A stretch of DNA of 5,250 nucleotides from CAYQTE01 sp964420285 (GTDB lineage Bacteria; Planctomycetota; Phycisphaerae; Tepidisphaerales; Tepidisphaeraceae): contig CAYQTE010000146.1 in NCBI GenBank assembly GCA_964420285.1, forward strand, positions 1-5,250, written 5' to 3'. The notes under the pieces were generated by a model that was given only the letters and a program-made list of their open reading frames with translations, searched no databases and was not told the DNA's origin. Shown in pieces: positions 1 through 5,250 of this stretch; position 1 is the first letter of the stretch; the number at the start of each line of letters is the position of its first letter. The position numbers and the translations under genes are program-made.

Positions 1-616
1 AAACCGCGCAATTGCCCAGCGCATCGACGGTCGTTGAGCCCGTCCACACATCCTGGCCATCGACAATCGCATTGGCCGACACCGTCGCACCGGCCGGCAC
101 GCCGCCCTCGGCCCGATCGACGTGCATGGTCGCCTTGACGGTATCGCCAGCGCCATACCCATCGCGCACGAAGATGATCTCACCCTTGATCCGCGGCGCC
201 CGGTAGGCGCGCACATCAAACTTACGCGAAGCCGGCGGATACCCGTTATTGGGGAAACTGAACGTCGCCTTGTATTCCCCGCCGGCAATGTCGGCCGGGA
301 CATCCCACGCGAACGCGCCCGTGCTGTCCTGCACCTGCACGCCGCCCGATGTGATGGTATCGCCCTTGGGCCCGGTAATCGTCGCCGTGGCGTAGACATA
401 TTCATTGGCCGCGGCAGGCTTGTGGTCGTCGGCCCCCAGCAGCACCGCCCGCAGATAAACCCTTTCGCCAACGCGATATATGGGCTTATCCGTAGAGACG
501 TACGCCAGCCGATGATCCCCGGCCGGCGACGGCGATGGTGCATCCGCCGCAAAAAGCAACGCGCCTGCCCCCAGAATCGCCAATGCCCCAAACCGAATCG
601 CCCGATGAATTGACAT
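1..616 (-). CDS. Secreted alpha-2-macroglobulin-like (macroglobulin domain) protein, N-terminal part
   Basis: The open frame runs leftwards off the window edge; 205 residues are visible and the C-terminus is missing. The ATG at 616-614 is chosen because GGGAGG (623-628) sits 6 nt upstream and the product then starts with a signal peptide: basic MSIHRAIR, a hydrophobic stretch at about residues 9-24, and a likely cleavage near A24-A26. A short Pro/Ser stretch follows. Residues 37-60 contain S-T-D-K-P-I-Y-R-V-G-E followed by VYLRAVLL, the classic first macroglobulin-domain signature (TDKPiYrpGe.v..R). A beta-rich domain runs to about residue 135, and a second similar domain begins at VRAYRAPRIKG with DGYGAGDTV (152-160). 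Family knowledge: bacterial alpha-2-macroglobulins are large periplasmic protease traps, often with a thioester CXEQ motif, which would lie outside this window. It could instead be a shorter MG2-domain carboxypeptidase-regulatory-like protein. Exported location is well supported; exact subfamily is not. Confidence 0.8.
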   Translation of the reverse strand, partial: MSIHRAIRFGALAILGAGALLFAADAPSPSPAGDHRLAYVSTDKPIYRVGERVYLRAVLLGADDHKPAAANEYVYATATITGPKGDTITSGGVQVQDSTGAFAWDVPADIAGGEYKATFSFPNNGYPPASRKFDVRAYRAPRIKGEIIFVRDGYGAGDTVKATMHVDRAEGGVPAGATVSANAIVDGQDVWTGSTTVDALGNCAV

Positions 617-664
617 AACCATCCTCCCGAAACTCCCCCCGCCGTTACAATACCGCAACCCTCC

Positions 665-692
665 TTTGACGCACAGCCAGCGGTAAAGTTTC
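665..692 (-). promoter_or_regulatory. Candidate ECF (sigma-E-like) promoter for the macroglobulin gene
   Basis: Read on the minus strand, GAAACTT (692-686) is followed after exactly 15 nt by GTCAAA (670-665). This resembles the extracytoplasmic-function sigma consensus, with an AAC-containing -35 and a GTC/TCAAA -10. It lies 49-76 nt upstream of the start codon of the exported macroglobulin-like protein, in the correct orientation. Control of an envelope-defence gene by an ECF sigma factor would be sensible, but this rests on one motif match and chance is possible. Confidence 0.35.
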
Positions 693-700
693 ACGAGGCG

Positions 701-733
701 GGAAAAATCTCAGGCCAGCCTCGCCTGGCTGAG
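701..733 (-). terminator. Rho-independent terminator after the oxidoreductase remnant
   Basis: On the minus strand CTCAGCCAG (733-725) pairs with CTGGCCTGAG (718-709) across the 6-nt loop 724-719, with one bulged base in the second arm. The hairpin is followed directly by ATTTTTCC (708-701). A GC-rich stem plus T-run about 50 nt past the stop at 784 fits an intrinsic terminator for the minus-strand unit. It would insulate the macroglobulin gene, whose promoter candidate starts just beyond it. Confidence 0.6.
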
Positions 734-783
734 GCGGACATTTCTATTTGGCCGTGAAAGCGTCAACGACGTGGGGCTGCCAT

Positions 784-1233
784 TCAAGTAACGTCGAGCG
801 GGAACTCCTCCTGCACCAGCACCGGACGCCGTTGGGCGATTGAGCGAGCCAGGGACGCTTCGACTTGAAGTTCGCGCAATCCGTCGATGCCGGGAACCGG
901 CGGCGGCCGGTTGTCGCGCAGGGATTGAAGATACGCCCCAACCGCCTTGCCAAACGACGCGCGGTACTGGTCCCAGCGCGATGTGTGCCGAACCAGCGAA
1001 ATCGACTCGTGAACCTGCGCCTTGCCGTCGAGGATTTCCAGCGTGCCGTCCAGGTCGCGCATGTGGATGCGCCCCAGCTCGAAGGTGAAGATGAGTTCGT
1101 ACAGCGGTTGTTGCCATTTCATGCCGGCCGAGCTGATCAGCGTTACGGTGGCGCCGCTGGTCATGCGCAATGCGGCGACGACATCGTTGGCCTGGACATG
1201 AATCTCCGGACTGGACCGCCGGTGCTCGGCGGT
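784..1233 (-). pseudogene. Truncated Gfo/Idh/MocA-family oxidoreductase (C-terminal domain only)
   Basis: The frame is open from just after an in-frame TGA (1236-1234) to the TGA at 784-786, about 149 codons. The translation looks like the C-terminal substrate/dimerisation half of Gfo/Idh/MocA NAD(P)-dependent dehydrogenases. It contains QANDVVAALRMTSGATVTL (beta-sheet start of the domain), ELGRIHMRDLDGTLEI, and the typical tail with AVGAYLQSLRDNRPPPVPG, then GLRELQVEASLARSIAQRRPV. Full-length members are usually about 330-400 residues with an N-terminal Rossmann fold (GxGxxG) and a catalytic EKP motif; none of that is present. Only about 45 nt separate the fragment from the divergent SET gene, so there is no room for the missing half. 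The only in-frame starts are weak, such as the TTG at 1170, which would give a 128-residue protein. A 5' deletion is the best explanation. A functional stand-alone domain cannot be excluded because the remaining frame is intact. Confidence 0.7.
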
Positions 1234-1278
1234 TCAATTATTCTGCCGAGCGGAGATTTGTCGGCCGGGCGCTGTAAG

Positions 1279-1749
1279 ATGCCCGCGATGAATCTTCGCA
1301 TCCAACAGGGAATCTCCGGCCGGGGTGTGTTCGCGACTCAGCCGATCGCCGCCGGCCTCGTCATCCTGAATTTCACCGGGCCGCTCCTGCGCTTCAGCCA
1401 GACCACGCCGCAAACCCTGGCCCTGCAGATCGACCGTGACCTGTACATCGGCGCTTCCGGCGGCATGGACGATCTGGTCAATCACAGTTGCGATCCCAAC
1501 TGCGGCCTGATCATCCGCGGCACCGATGTCCAACTCAAAACCCTCCGCCCCATAGCCACCGGCGAGGAGATCTTCTTCGACTATTCCACGACTATGGACG
1601 AGGACGATTTCGAGTTCACCTGCCGATGCCAAAGCCCCGCCTGCCGGAAAACCATCCGCGATTTCAAACATCTTCCGGCGACCCTGCGCCGGCGCTATCG
1701 CGAGTTGGGGATCGTGCCGAGTTACAATCTGAAATACGTAGAGGGTTAA
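1279..1749 (+). CDS. SET-domain protein-lysine N-methyltransferase with post-SET zinc motif
   Basis: The 156-residue product is a nearly minimal SET domain, the fold that transfers methyl from S-adenosylmethionine to protein lysines. Visible motifs: GISGRGVFATQPIAAG (11-26, N-SET), VNHSCDPNC (67-75, the SAM-binding and knot NHSCxPN motif), ATGEEIFFDY (93-102, with the active-site Tyr region), and FTCRCQSPACRK (113-124, a CxCx4C post-SET). C115, C117, C122 and C71 could bind the zinc seen in post-SET enzymes. A C-terminal tail of about 30 residues, basic (RRRYREL) and then aromatic, follows. I start at ATG 1279; a second in-frame ATG at 1288 is equally possible, since neither has a strong Shine-Dalgarno. 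The longer open frame upstream to 865 only reads antisense through the oxidoreductase remnant and is not part of the gene. It is divergent from that remnant and convergent, 26 nt apart, with the membrane-protein array. The substrate is unknown; bacterial SET proteins can target host histones, ribosomal proteins or DNA-binding proteins. Confidence 0.88.
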   Translation: MPAMNLRIQQGISGRGVFATQPIAAGLVILNFTGPLLRFSQTTPQTLALQIDRDLYIGASGGMDDLVNHSCDPNCGLIIRGTDVQLKTLRPIATGEEIFFDYSTTMDEDDFEFTCRCQSPACRKTIRDFKHLPATLRRRYRELGIVPSYNLKYVEG

Positions 1750-1775
1750 GCGGCACTCTGCGTCGAAAGGCAAAT

Positions 1776-2300
1776 CTATTCGCGTGGTTCCGAGGGACCG
1801 GCCGGCAGCGAGTCGAGAAACGCCTTGTCCGCGCCGCTGAGCCAGATGTCGGTGACATCATATCGCCGGCACCGGAGCTTCGGGGTCAAGGCCAGCGCGA
1901 TCGCTCCAACGACAAAGAAGAACAATGCACCCCATGCGAATGGCGTGGCGACCATCGTGGCAAGCGCCAGCAGGAACGCTCCGCTGGCGATCCGTCGCCC
2001 GATCCGGCGACGTCCCGCGTGTTGGCCGCAAAGGCCAATGACGACTCTCTCCCGCTTCAGCCGGAAGGCCAGATTGAACGACAGCCGCACGCGCGCCTCT
2101 GCCGGCCTGCCGCATTTTATGCACCGGTCAGGCAGGCGCTTGCCGTGCGGCACGACAACGTATCGTCCTTCCCGACGCACCTCCTTCCGGTACACGTCTG
2201 GAGTTGCGTACGAGAGCACGGGCAGCGCGGCCGGCGGAGATGCCACATCACCTTTTGCGGCCGGGTTCGTTTCGGGCATGTTGGACTTATCGTCGCTCAA
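1776..2300 (-). CDS. Zinc-finger two-TM membrane protein, array copy 6 (last, compact)
   Basis: Last gene of the array, 174 residues, the shortest copy; function not recognised. The start is TTG 2300, which overlaps the preceding stop as TTGA with GGAG 5 nt upstream; a downstream ATG (residue 8) is the alternative. Residues 1-25 are a variable polar/Pro-Ala leader, 26-35 LPVLSYATPD, and then RREGRYVVVPHGKRLPDRC leads into the putative zinc site C60-x2-C63 ... C91-x2-H94. A very basic stretch (RRRIGRRI, 97-104) precedes two hydrophobic segments, about 105-121 and 123-139, with almost no loop. The C-terminal module is degenerate: IWLSGADKAFLDSL (152-165). Compared with the other copies, about 18 residues are missing between H94 and the module Trp (W153 instead of W171). 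The basic stretch before the first segment suggests the zinc domain is cytoplasmic. The stop TAG lies 26 nt from the convergent SET gene, and no clear terminator is seen there. Confidence 0.85.
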   Translation of the reverse strand: MSDDKSNMPETNPAAKGDVASPPAALPVLSYATPDVYRKEVRREGRYVVVPHGKRLPDRCIKCGRPAEARVRLSFNLAFRLKRERVVIGLCGQHAGRRRIGRRIASGAFLLALATMVATPFAWGALFFFVVGAIALALTPKLRCRRYDVTDIWLSGADKAFLDSLPAGPSEPRE

Positions 2301-2881
2301 AGCAGCTCCGATATATTGCGATTGAAAATCGACTTGGTGGTCGGCTCGACCGGCGAAAGACCTTCAAGGAATGGCTCGCCGACACCGCCGATCCAAATGG
2401 CGGTCGCGGTCGATTTTTGACAATAGAGCGGCTGATAGGACGCAAAGATCAACGTGCCCGGAAAGAAAAAGGCAAAGAAGCCAAGGACGAGCATGCCGTC
2501 CGGATCGAACCACCATGTGTGGGGCGCGACAAGCCATTGCAGCAACCACGCGGCAAACGGCGCGGCCGTCAGCAATCCGCAGAAGAGCCTGCATTTCCGG
2601 GCGCTGTTGCGCTGTTGCCGGGCGTGATGGCGGCACATTCCGACCCGGAATCGCATTGCCTTGATCGGGAATCCGATGTCGAACTTGACCTCCACGTGTA
2701 CGTCGGACGGCTTGCCGCACATGACGCATTTGTCCGGCAATTCCCTGCCGCGAGGCAACACAAGATACCGGCCGTCTCGCCGAATTTCGGTCTGAAATGC
2801 ATCCGGCGTGGCGTAGGAGAGCACGGGTACGGCCGCCGGCTGCGCCGCAGATGGCGGAGATGTTTTTGCATCCTCGATCAC
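2297..2881 (-). CDS. Zinc-finger two-TM membrane protein, array copy 5
   Basis: 194 residues from GTG 2881, which overlaps the previous stop as GTGA and has AGGA 6 nt upstream. An in-frame start at 2968 would give 29 more residues but would overlap the preceding gene by about 90 nt, and the extra residues have no counterpart in the paralogs, so I reject it. The leader is the shortest (about 17 residues); VPVLSYATPD is at 18-27 and the putative zinc ligands are C52, C55, C83 and H86 (CX2C-X27-CX2H). Hydrophobic segments lie at about 99-119 and 130-148, separated by an aromatic loop (HTWWFDPD). The C-terminal module is WIGGVGEPFLEGLSP (163-177), followed by the tail KSIFNRNISELL. That tail and the 3' DNA closely match copy 3 (4082-4690), suggesting recent duplication or gene conversion. 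Role unknown; probably a membrane-anchored metal-binding or scaffold protein. Confidence 0.88.
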   Translation of the reverse strand: MIEDAKTSPPSAAQPAAVPVLSYATPDAFQTEIRRDGRYLVLPRGRELPDKCVMCGKPSDVHVEVKFDIGFPIKAMRFRVGMCRHHARQQRNSARKCRLFCGLLTAAPFAAWLLQWLVAPHTWWFDPDGMLVLGFFAFFFPGTLIFASYQPLYCQKSTATAIWIGGVGEPFLEGLSPVEPTTKSIFNRNISELL

Positions 2882-3477
2882 AGCAAATCCTGCGTGAACA
2901 CGGAGCTCTCGGCCGGGTGAATGGTCGGCAGATCTTTGAGAAACGGCTCTTTGGCTCCGCCAAGCCAAACGAACCGGGTGTTGGAATGTTGGCGCCAGAC
3001 CGGCCGCATTGGTTTGAGAAACAGAACGGCTGAAATCACAACAAGAAGGATCGCCACAGTGAGCTTGGGCGGGTTATCGATCCACGGCCTGCGCCAGTAG
3101 AAATACCACCGAAACAGCAGATCGTACCAGAAAGGAATGCTCGCCAGTGCCCACAGGCTTTTGGCAACTGTCGAAACGATCCTTCCCTGCAAGGCGTGGT
3201 GCCGACACAGGCCCACATGGATTTTCGTCTGACGCAGTTCCGCCATGTGATAGAGCGCGACCGGGAAGCGCGTATCGGCCGGCTTGCCGCATTTGATGCA
3301 TTGATCGGGCAGATCGACACCGTGGGGCACAACCACATAGCGACCTTCACGTCGCAAGCCGACCTGAAACTGCGAGGGCGTCGCGTACTCCAGCACGGGC
3401 AGGGCGGGCGGCGGTGGCGGTCCGTCGCTTTGTGCGGCCGCGTCCGATTCGGGCTTTTTGGGATAATCGTTGTTCAC
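2878..3477 (-). CDS. Zinc-finger two-TM membrane protein, array copy 4
   Basis: 199 residues from GTG 3477, overlapping the previous stop (GTGA), with GGAG 5 nt upstream. The leader ends in a poly-proline run (PPPPP, 20-24), then LPVLEYATPS (26-35) and VVPHGVDLPDQC. Putative zinc ligands are C60, C63, C91 and H94. The first hydrophobic segment (about 103-122) is followed by an unusually aromatic, Arg-containing loop (RWYFYWRRPW, 123-132); the second is at about 139-154. The C-terminal module is WLGGAKEPFLKDLP (171-184), then a short acidic and aliphatic tail. It ends in DLL and overlaps the next gene. The loop chemistry differs from the other copies, which suggests the external or membrane-proximal hairpin is the diversified part. 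Function not recognised. Confidence 0.9.
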   Translation of the reverse strand: MNNDYPKKPESDAAAQSDGPPPPPALPVLEYATPSQFQVGLRREGRYVVVPHGVDLPDQCIKCGKPADTRFPVALYHMAELRQTKIHVGLCRHHALQGRIVSTVAKSLWALASIPFWYDLLFRWYFYWRRPWIDNPPKLTVAILLVVISAVLFLKPMRPVWRQHSNTRFVWLGGAKEPFLKDLPTIHPAESSVFTQDLL

Positions 3478-4085
3478 GGAGACTCCGAGTCATCGCCACG
3501 GTAGATCGACTTCGTGCTCCCCGGGTTGATGGGTGAAAGCGGTCTAAGGAAGCGTTCCCCGGCCCCGCCGATCCAGGCCGCGGTGGCGTTGGCTTTCTGG
3601 CCCCAGACGTAGGGCGCCTTAACAAAGAACAACGCCGCCGAGATTGCCAACGCTGTCAAACCGAAAAACTCTCTGCCGAAAAGGTCCGACCGCGTCGCAT
3701 GGGAATCGGAAAGCAGCTTGGCAAAACCGGTCGCGCACAGCGCTAATCCCGCCGCCGCGAATAGCCAGCCGAGCACGAGTCGCGGCTTCCGGTATCGGCT
3801 GAAATGGCGATGGCACAGGCCGACATGAATGTTGACTTGGCGCAGCGGCACAAGAAAACGGATCGAGAGGGCAATGCGCACATCGGCCAGTTGGCCACAT
3901 CGGATGCACCGGTCAGGCAAGTCCACGCCGTGTGGGAGGACGATGTACCCGCCGTCGCGCAGGATCTCGGACCGGAATTGATCGGGCGTCGCGTATGAGA
4001 GCACCGGCAGCGGGGCCGGCGCCGGCGCTGCGCCGCCTTGTGCGGCTGCGTTCGTCAAAGGTTCTTCAGCGTTTTCCTCGCTCAC
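3474..4085 (-). CDS. Zinc-finger two-TM membrane protein, array copy 3 from the array's downstream end (copy 3 of 6 in transcription order)
   Basis: 203 residues from GTG 4085, overlapping the previous stop (GTGA), with AGGGA 6 nt upstream. The leader is acidic, then Ala/Gly/Pro-rich (about 1-25); LPVLSYATPD is at 26-35, and the conserved pre-finger segment YIVLPHGVDLPDRC at 47-60. Putative zinc ligands are C60, C63, C91 and H94; the usual CGxPA is CGQLA here. Basic residues RYRKPR (97-102) precede the first hydrophobic segment (about 103-125). A charged loop (SDSHATRSD) follows, then the second segment (about 139-155). The C-terminal module is WIGGAGERFLRPLSP (171-185); the tail GDDSESP is acidic and unlike those of its neighbours. 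By the positive-inside rule both ends would be cytoplasmic, with a short outward hairpin. Function not recognised. Confidence 0.9.
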   Translation of the reverse strand: MSEENAEEPLTNAAAQGGAAPAPAPLPVLSYATPDQFRSEILRDGGYIVLPHGVDLPDRCIRCGQLADVRIALSIRFLVPLRQVNIHVGLCHRHFSRYRKPRLVLGWLFAAAGLALCATGFAKLLSDSHATRSDLFGREFFGLTALAISAALFFVKAPYVWGQKANATAAWIGGAGERFLRPLSPINPGSTKSIYRGDDSESP

Positions 4086-4690
4086 AGCAGATCCCTGATA
4101 TCGCGATTGAAGATCGACTTTCTGCCTGGCTCGATCGGCGAGAGTTGGTCGAGGAACGGCTCTTTGGCCCCGCCGATCCAGGCGGCCGTGAAGCTCGATT
4201 TATGACACCAGATTTTTGGAGTCACCACAAGAAATGACCCCAATGAAAGTGCAAGCAGAATACAGGCGACGAAGGTCGCGCCGGCCGGCTCCAGCCAAAG
4301 CGGGTCTGGACCCGTAAGCGATTGCACGAGCAGGACCGTGAAGATCGCGATGCTCGGCAGTCCAAATGTGGCGGCGCGCAGCCAGCGGATGGTCCGGCGC
4401 TGCTGCGCGTGCCACCGGCACAGGCCGACGTGGAACCTGAATGTCCTCAACGGGATGACAAGGTTGAAGGTGGCGGGAATGCGCACTGCGGCCGGCTGGC
4501 CGCAGTTGATGCAGCGATGGGGCAGGTCCATGCTGTAGGGCAGAACGATGTATTGCCTGTCTCGCCGTACTTCGGCCCGAAACTCGTCCGGCGTGGCGTA
4601 GGAGAGCACGGGCAGGGCGGGCAGCGGCGTTTGTGCCTGATCCTGACTGGTCTTGTCTGGACCGGTCGAGTTTGTGGTTTCGTCGCTCAC
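4082..4690 (-). CDS. Zinc-finger two-TM membrane protein, array copy 2
   Basis: 202 residues from GTG 4690, which overlaps the upstream stop as GTGA and has GGGAG 5 nt upstream. A start at 4756 is rejected because it would overlap the upstream gene by 70 nt and add residues absent from the paralogs. The leader is Thr/Gln/Asp-rich (1-24); LPVLSYATPD is at 26-35, and the putative zinc ligands are C60, C63, C91 and H94. Basic QQRRTIRWLR (96-105) leads into hydrophobic segments at about 106-125 and 136-156, with the loop TGPDPLWLEP between. The C-terminal module is WIGGAKEPFLDQLSP (171-185), followed by KSIFNRDIRDLL, almost the same tail as copy 5. Family not recognised; the finger spacing and position match the other members exactly. 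Confidence 0.9.
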   Translation of the reverse strand: MSDETTNSTGPDKTSQDQAQTPLPALPVLSYATPDEFRAEVRRDRQYIVLPYSMDLPHRCINCGQPAAVRIPATFNLVIPLRTFRFHVGLCRWHAQQRRTIRWLRAATFGLPSIAIFTVLLVQSLTGPDPLWLEPAGATFVACILLALSLGSFLVVTPKIWCHKSSFTAAWIGGAKEPFLDQLSPIEPGRKSIFNRDIRDLL

Positions 4691-5250
4691 GGGTTCTCCC
4701 GAATTTCCTGTGGAGAAGTCGAGTTGCTGATCGATTCGGCGGGGGACAGGTGCCACAGGAATTCAGCGCTGGCGCCGCCGAGGCGCGTGCGCGTGGCGCT
4801 CGACTCCAGACGCCGCAGCGGCGAGGACATTACACGGAGCACGGCCACCGCAACTCCCAGAAATACCAGCAAGGAGACCAACGGCGGCATCAGTATGGCC
4901 ACGCTGACGTACGGGTCGAAAAAGTATTCGAGAAATGCCAGTCCCAAACTGAGAAGGCCCGGGCCGGCGCAAAGGCAAAAGACCAGCATACGGAATATCT
5001 TGTGCACGCGCGCGTGGGACCGGCACAGGCCAACGTGAAAATCAACATGGTACGGCGGGGTGGCGATGCCGAACGAAACCGGCTGCATGATCGTCGCGGG
5101 CTGGCCGCATTTGACGCAAACGCTCGGCAGATCAGCGCCATGCGGCAGAATAACATCGCTGCCGTCGCGGCGAACATCGGTCTGGTACTGGTCCGGCCGG
5201 GCGTAGGAAAGCATCGGCAGGGCCACTGGTATCGCGGGGCCGGACTTTGC
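4687..5250 (-). CDS. Zinc-finger two-TM membrane protein, array copy 1 (5' end outside window)
   Basis: 187 residues are visible; the frame is open through the right edge, and comparison with the paralogs implies about 15 residues are missing. An internal GTG at 5226 could serve as a start but would remove the usual leader, so I treat the gene as partial. The conserved block is LPMLSYARPD, and the putative zinc ligands are C45, C48, C76 and H79 of the visible part, again CX2C-X27-CX2H. Hydrophobic segments lie at about 86-107 and 115-138, with a very short loop (EYFFDPY). The C-terminal module has diverged: TRLGGASAEFLWHLSP, with Arg replacing the otherwise conserved Trp. The product ends in QEIRENP and its stop overlaps the next start. 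It is the first visible gene of the operon, and further copies may precede it. Confidence 0.87.
   Translation of the reverse strand, partial: AKSGPAIPVALPMLSYARPDQYQTDVRRDGSDVILPHGADLPSVCVKCGQPATIMQPVSFGIATPPYHVDFHVGLCRSHARVHKIFRMLVFCLCAGPGLLSLGLAFLEYFFDPYVSVAILMPPLVSLLVFLGVAVAVLRVMSSPLRRLESSATRTRLGGASAEFLWHLSPAESISNSTSPQEIRENP

Larger units (their letters stand above)
1776..5250 (-). repeat. Tandem array of at least six paralogous genes, ~600-bp period
   Basis: Six consecutive minus-strand genes encode recognisably homologous proteins in head-to-tail order. The nucleotide segment encoding the LPVLSYATPD block recurs at about 2209, 2813, 3378, 3990, 4596 and 5203, giving spacings of roughly 565-612 bp. 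In the complete copies the conserved cysteines fall at the same residue numbers (C60, C63, C91, H94) except for one copy with an N-terminus 8 residues shorter. The leader copy is cut by the right window edge, so the true copy number may be larger. This is serial gene duplication, not a transposon: no transposase, terminal repeats or integrase are seen. Confidence 0.93.

Noticed and set aside
122..613. 163-codon plus-strand open frame
   Set aside because: It is antisense to the macroglobulin-like gene, which has a signal peptide, Shine-Dalgarno and domain signature; high GC content readily creates such shadow frames.
865..1278. 5' extension of the SET open frame to give a 294-residue protein
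   Set aside because: The extra part is antisense to the Gfo/Idh/MocA fragment, has no recognisable domain, and the SET homology begins right after the ATG at 1279/1288.
1234..1773. 179-codon minus-strand open frame across the SET gene
   Set aside because: It is the antisense shadow of a strongly supported SET gene and its translation is a compositionally biased sequence with no motifs; it is in frame with the oxidoreductase remnant but separated from it by a TGA.
1750..1775. Shared bidirectional terminator between the convergent SET gene and the array
   Set aside because: The 26-nt gap shows no convincing stem-loop with a T-run on either strand.
4322..5038. 238-codon plus-strand open frame, and the similar one at 2204-2920
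   Set aside because: Both lie antisense across junctions of the paralog array and show no family resemblance; the minus-strand paralogy decides the coding strand.
1776..5250. CRISPR array or transposon-like repeat
   Set aside because: The ~600-bp repeats are diverged protein-coding genes with maintained frames; there are no short identical repeats with spacers, no terminal inverted repeats and no transposase.

Overview
The window is GC-rich and densely coded. It looks like the chromosome of a Planctomycetota-type or related bacterium. The basis is gene content: an alpha-2-macroglobulin-like exported protein, a Gfo/Idh/MocA oxidoreductase remnant, a SET-domain methyltransferase, and an expanded family of small zinc-finger membrane proteins. 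This taxonomic call is inference; there is no rRNA or other marker gene.

Left part (1-783, minus strand). The 5' third or less of a secreted macroglobulin-domain protein runs off the left edge. It starts at 616 with a good Shine-Dalgarno. An ECF-sigma-like promoter candidate lies at 665-692, and behind it is a hairpin plus T-run terminator at 701-733 that closes the next minus-strand unit.

Middle (784-1749). Positions 784-1233 encode only the C-terminal half of a Gfo/Idh/MocA oxidoreductase on the minus strand. The N-terminal Rossmann part is gone, so I call it a truncated pseudogene. Divergently, at 1279-1749 on the plus strand, is a complete compact SET-domain protein lysine methyltransferase with a post-SET zinc motif.

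Right two-thirds (1776-5250, minus strand). This is the most striking content: at least six consecutive paralogous genes, repeating about every 600 bp, whose first member (in transcription order) begins beyond the right edge. Each complete product has a variable, mostly Pro/Ala/Gly-rich N-terminus, a conserved LPVLSYATPD block, and an invariant CX2C-X27-CX2H putative zinc site. A basic stretch, two hydrophobic segments and a short C-terminal module (W-[IL]-G-G-A-x-E-x-F-L in most copies) follow. All five internal junctions are the same: the stop overlaps the next start in a 4-nt GTGA (TTGA once), with a Shine-Dalgarno-like purine run 5-6 nt upstream and never an ATG start. The array therefore looks like one translationally coupled operon that grew by serial tandem duplication, and its products probably form a membrane complex or a diversified set of membrane-anchored zinc proteins. 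Its function is unknown to me, and the operon promoter lies outside the window.
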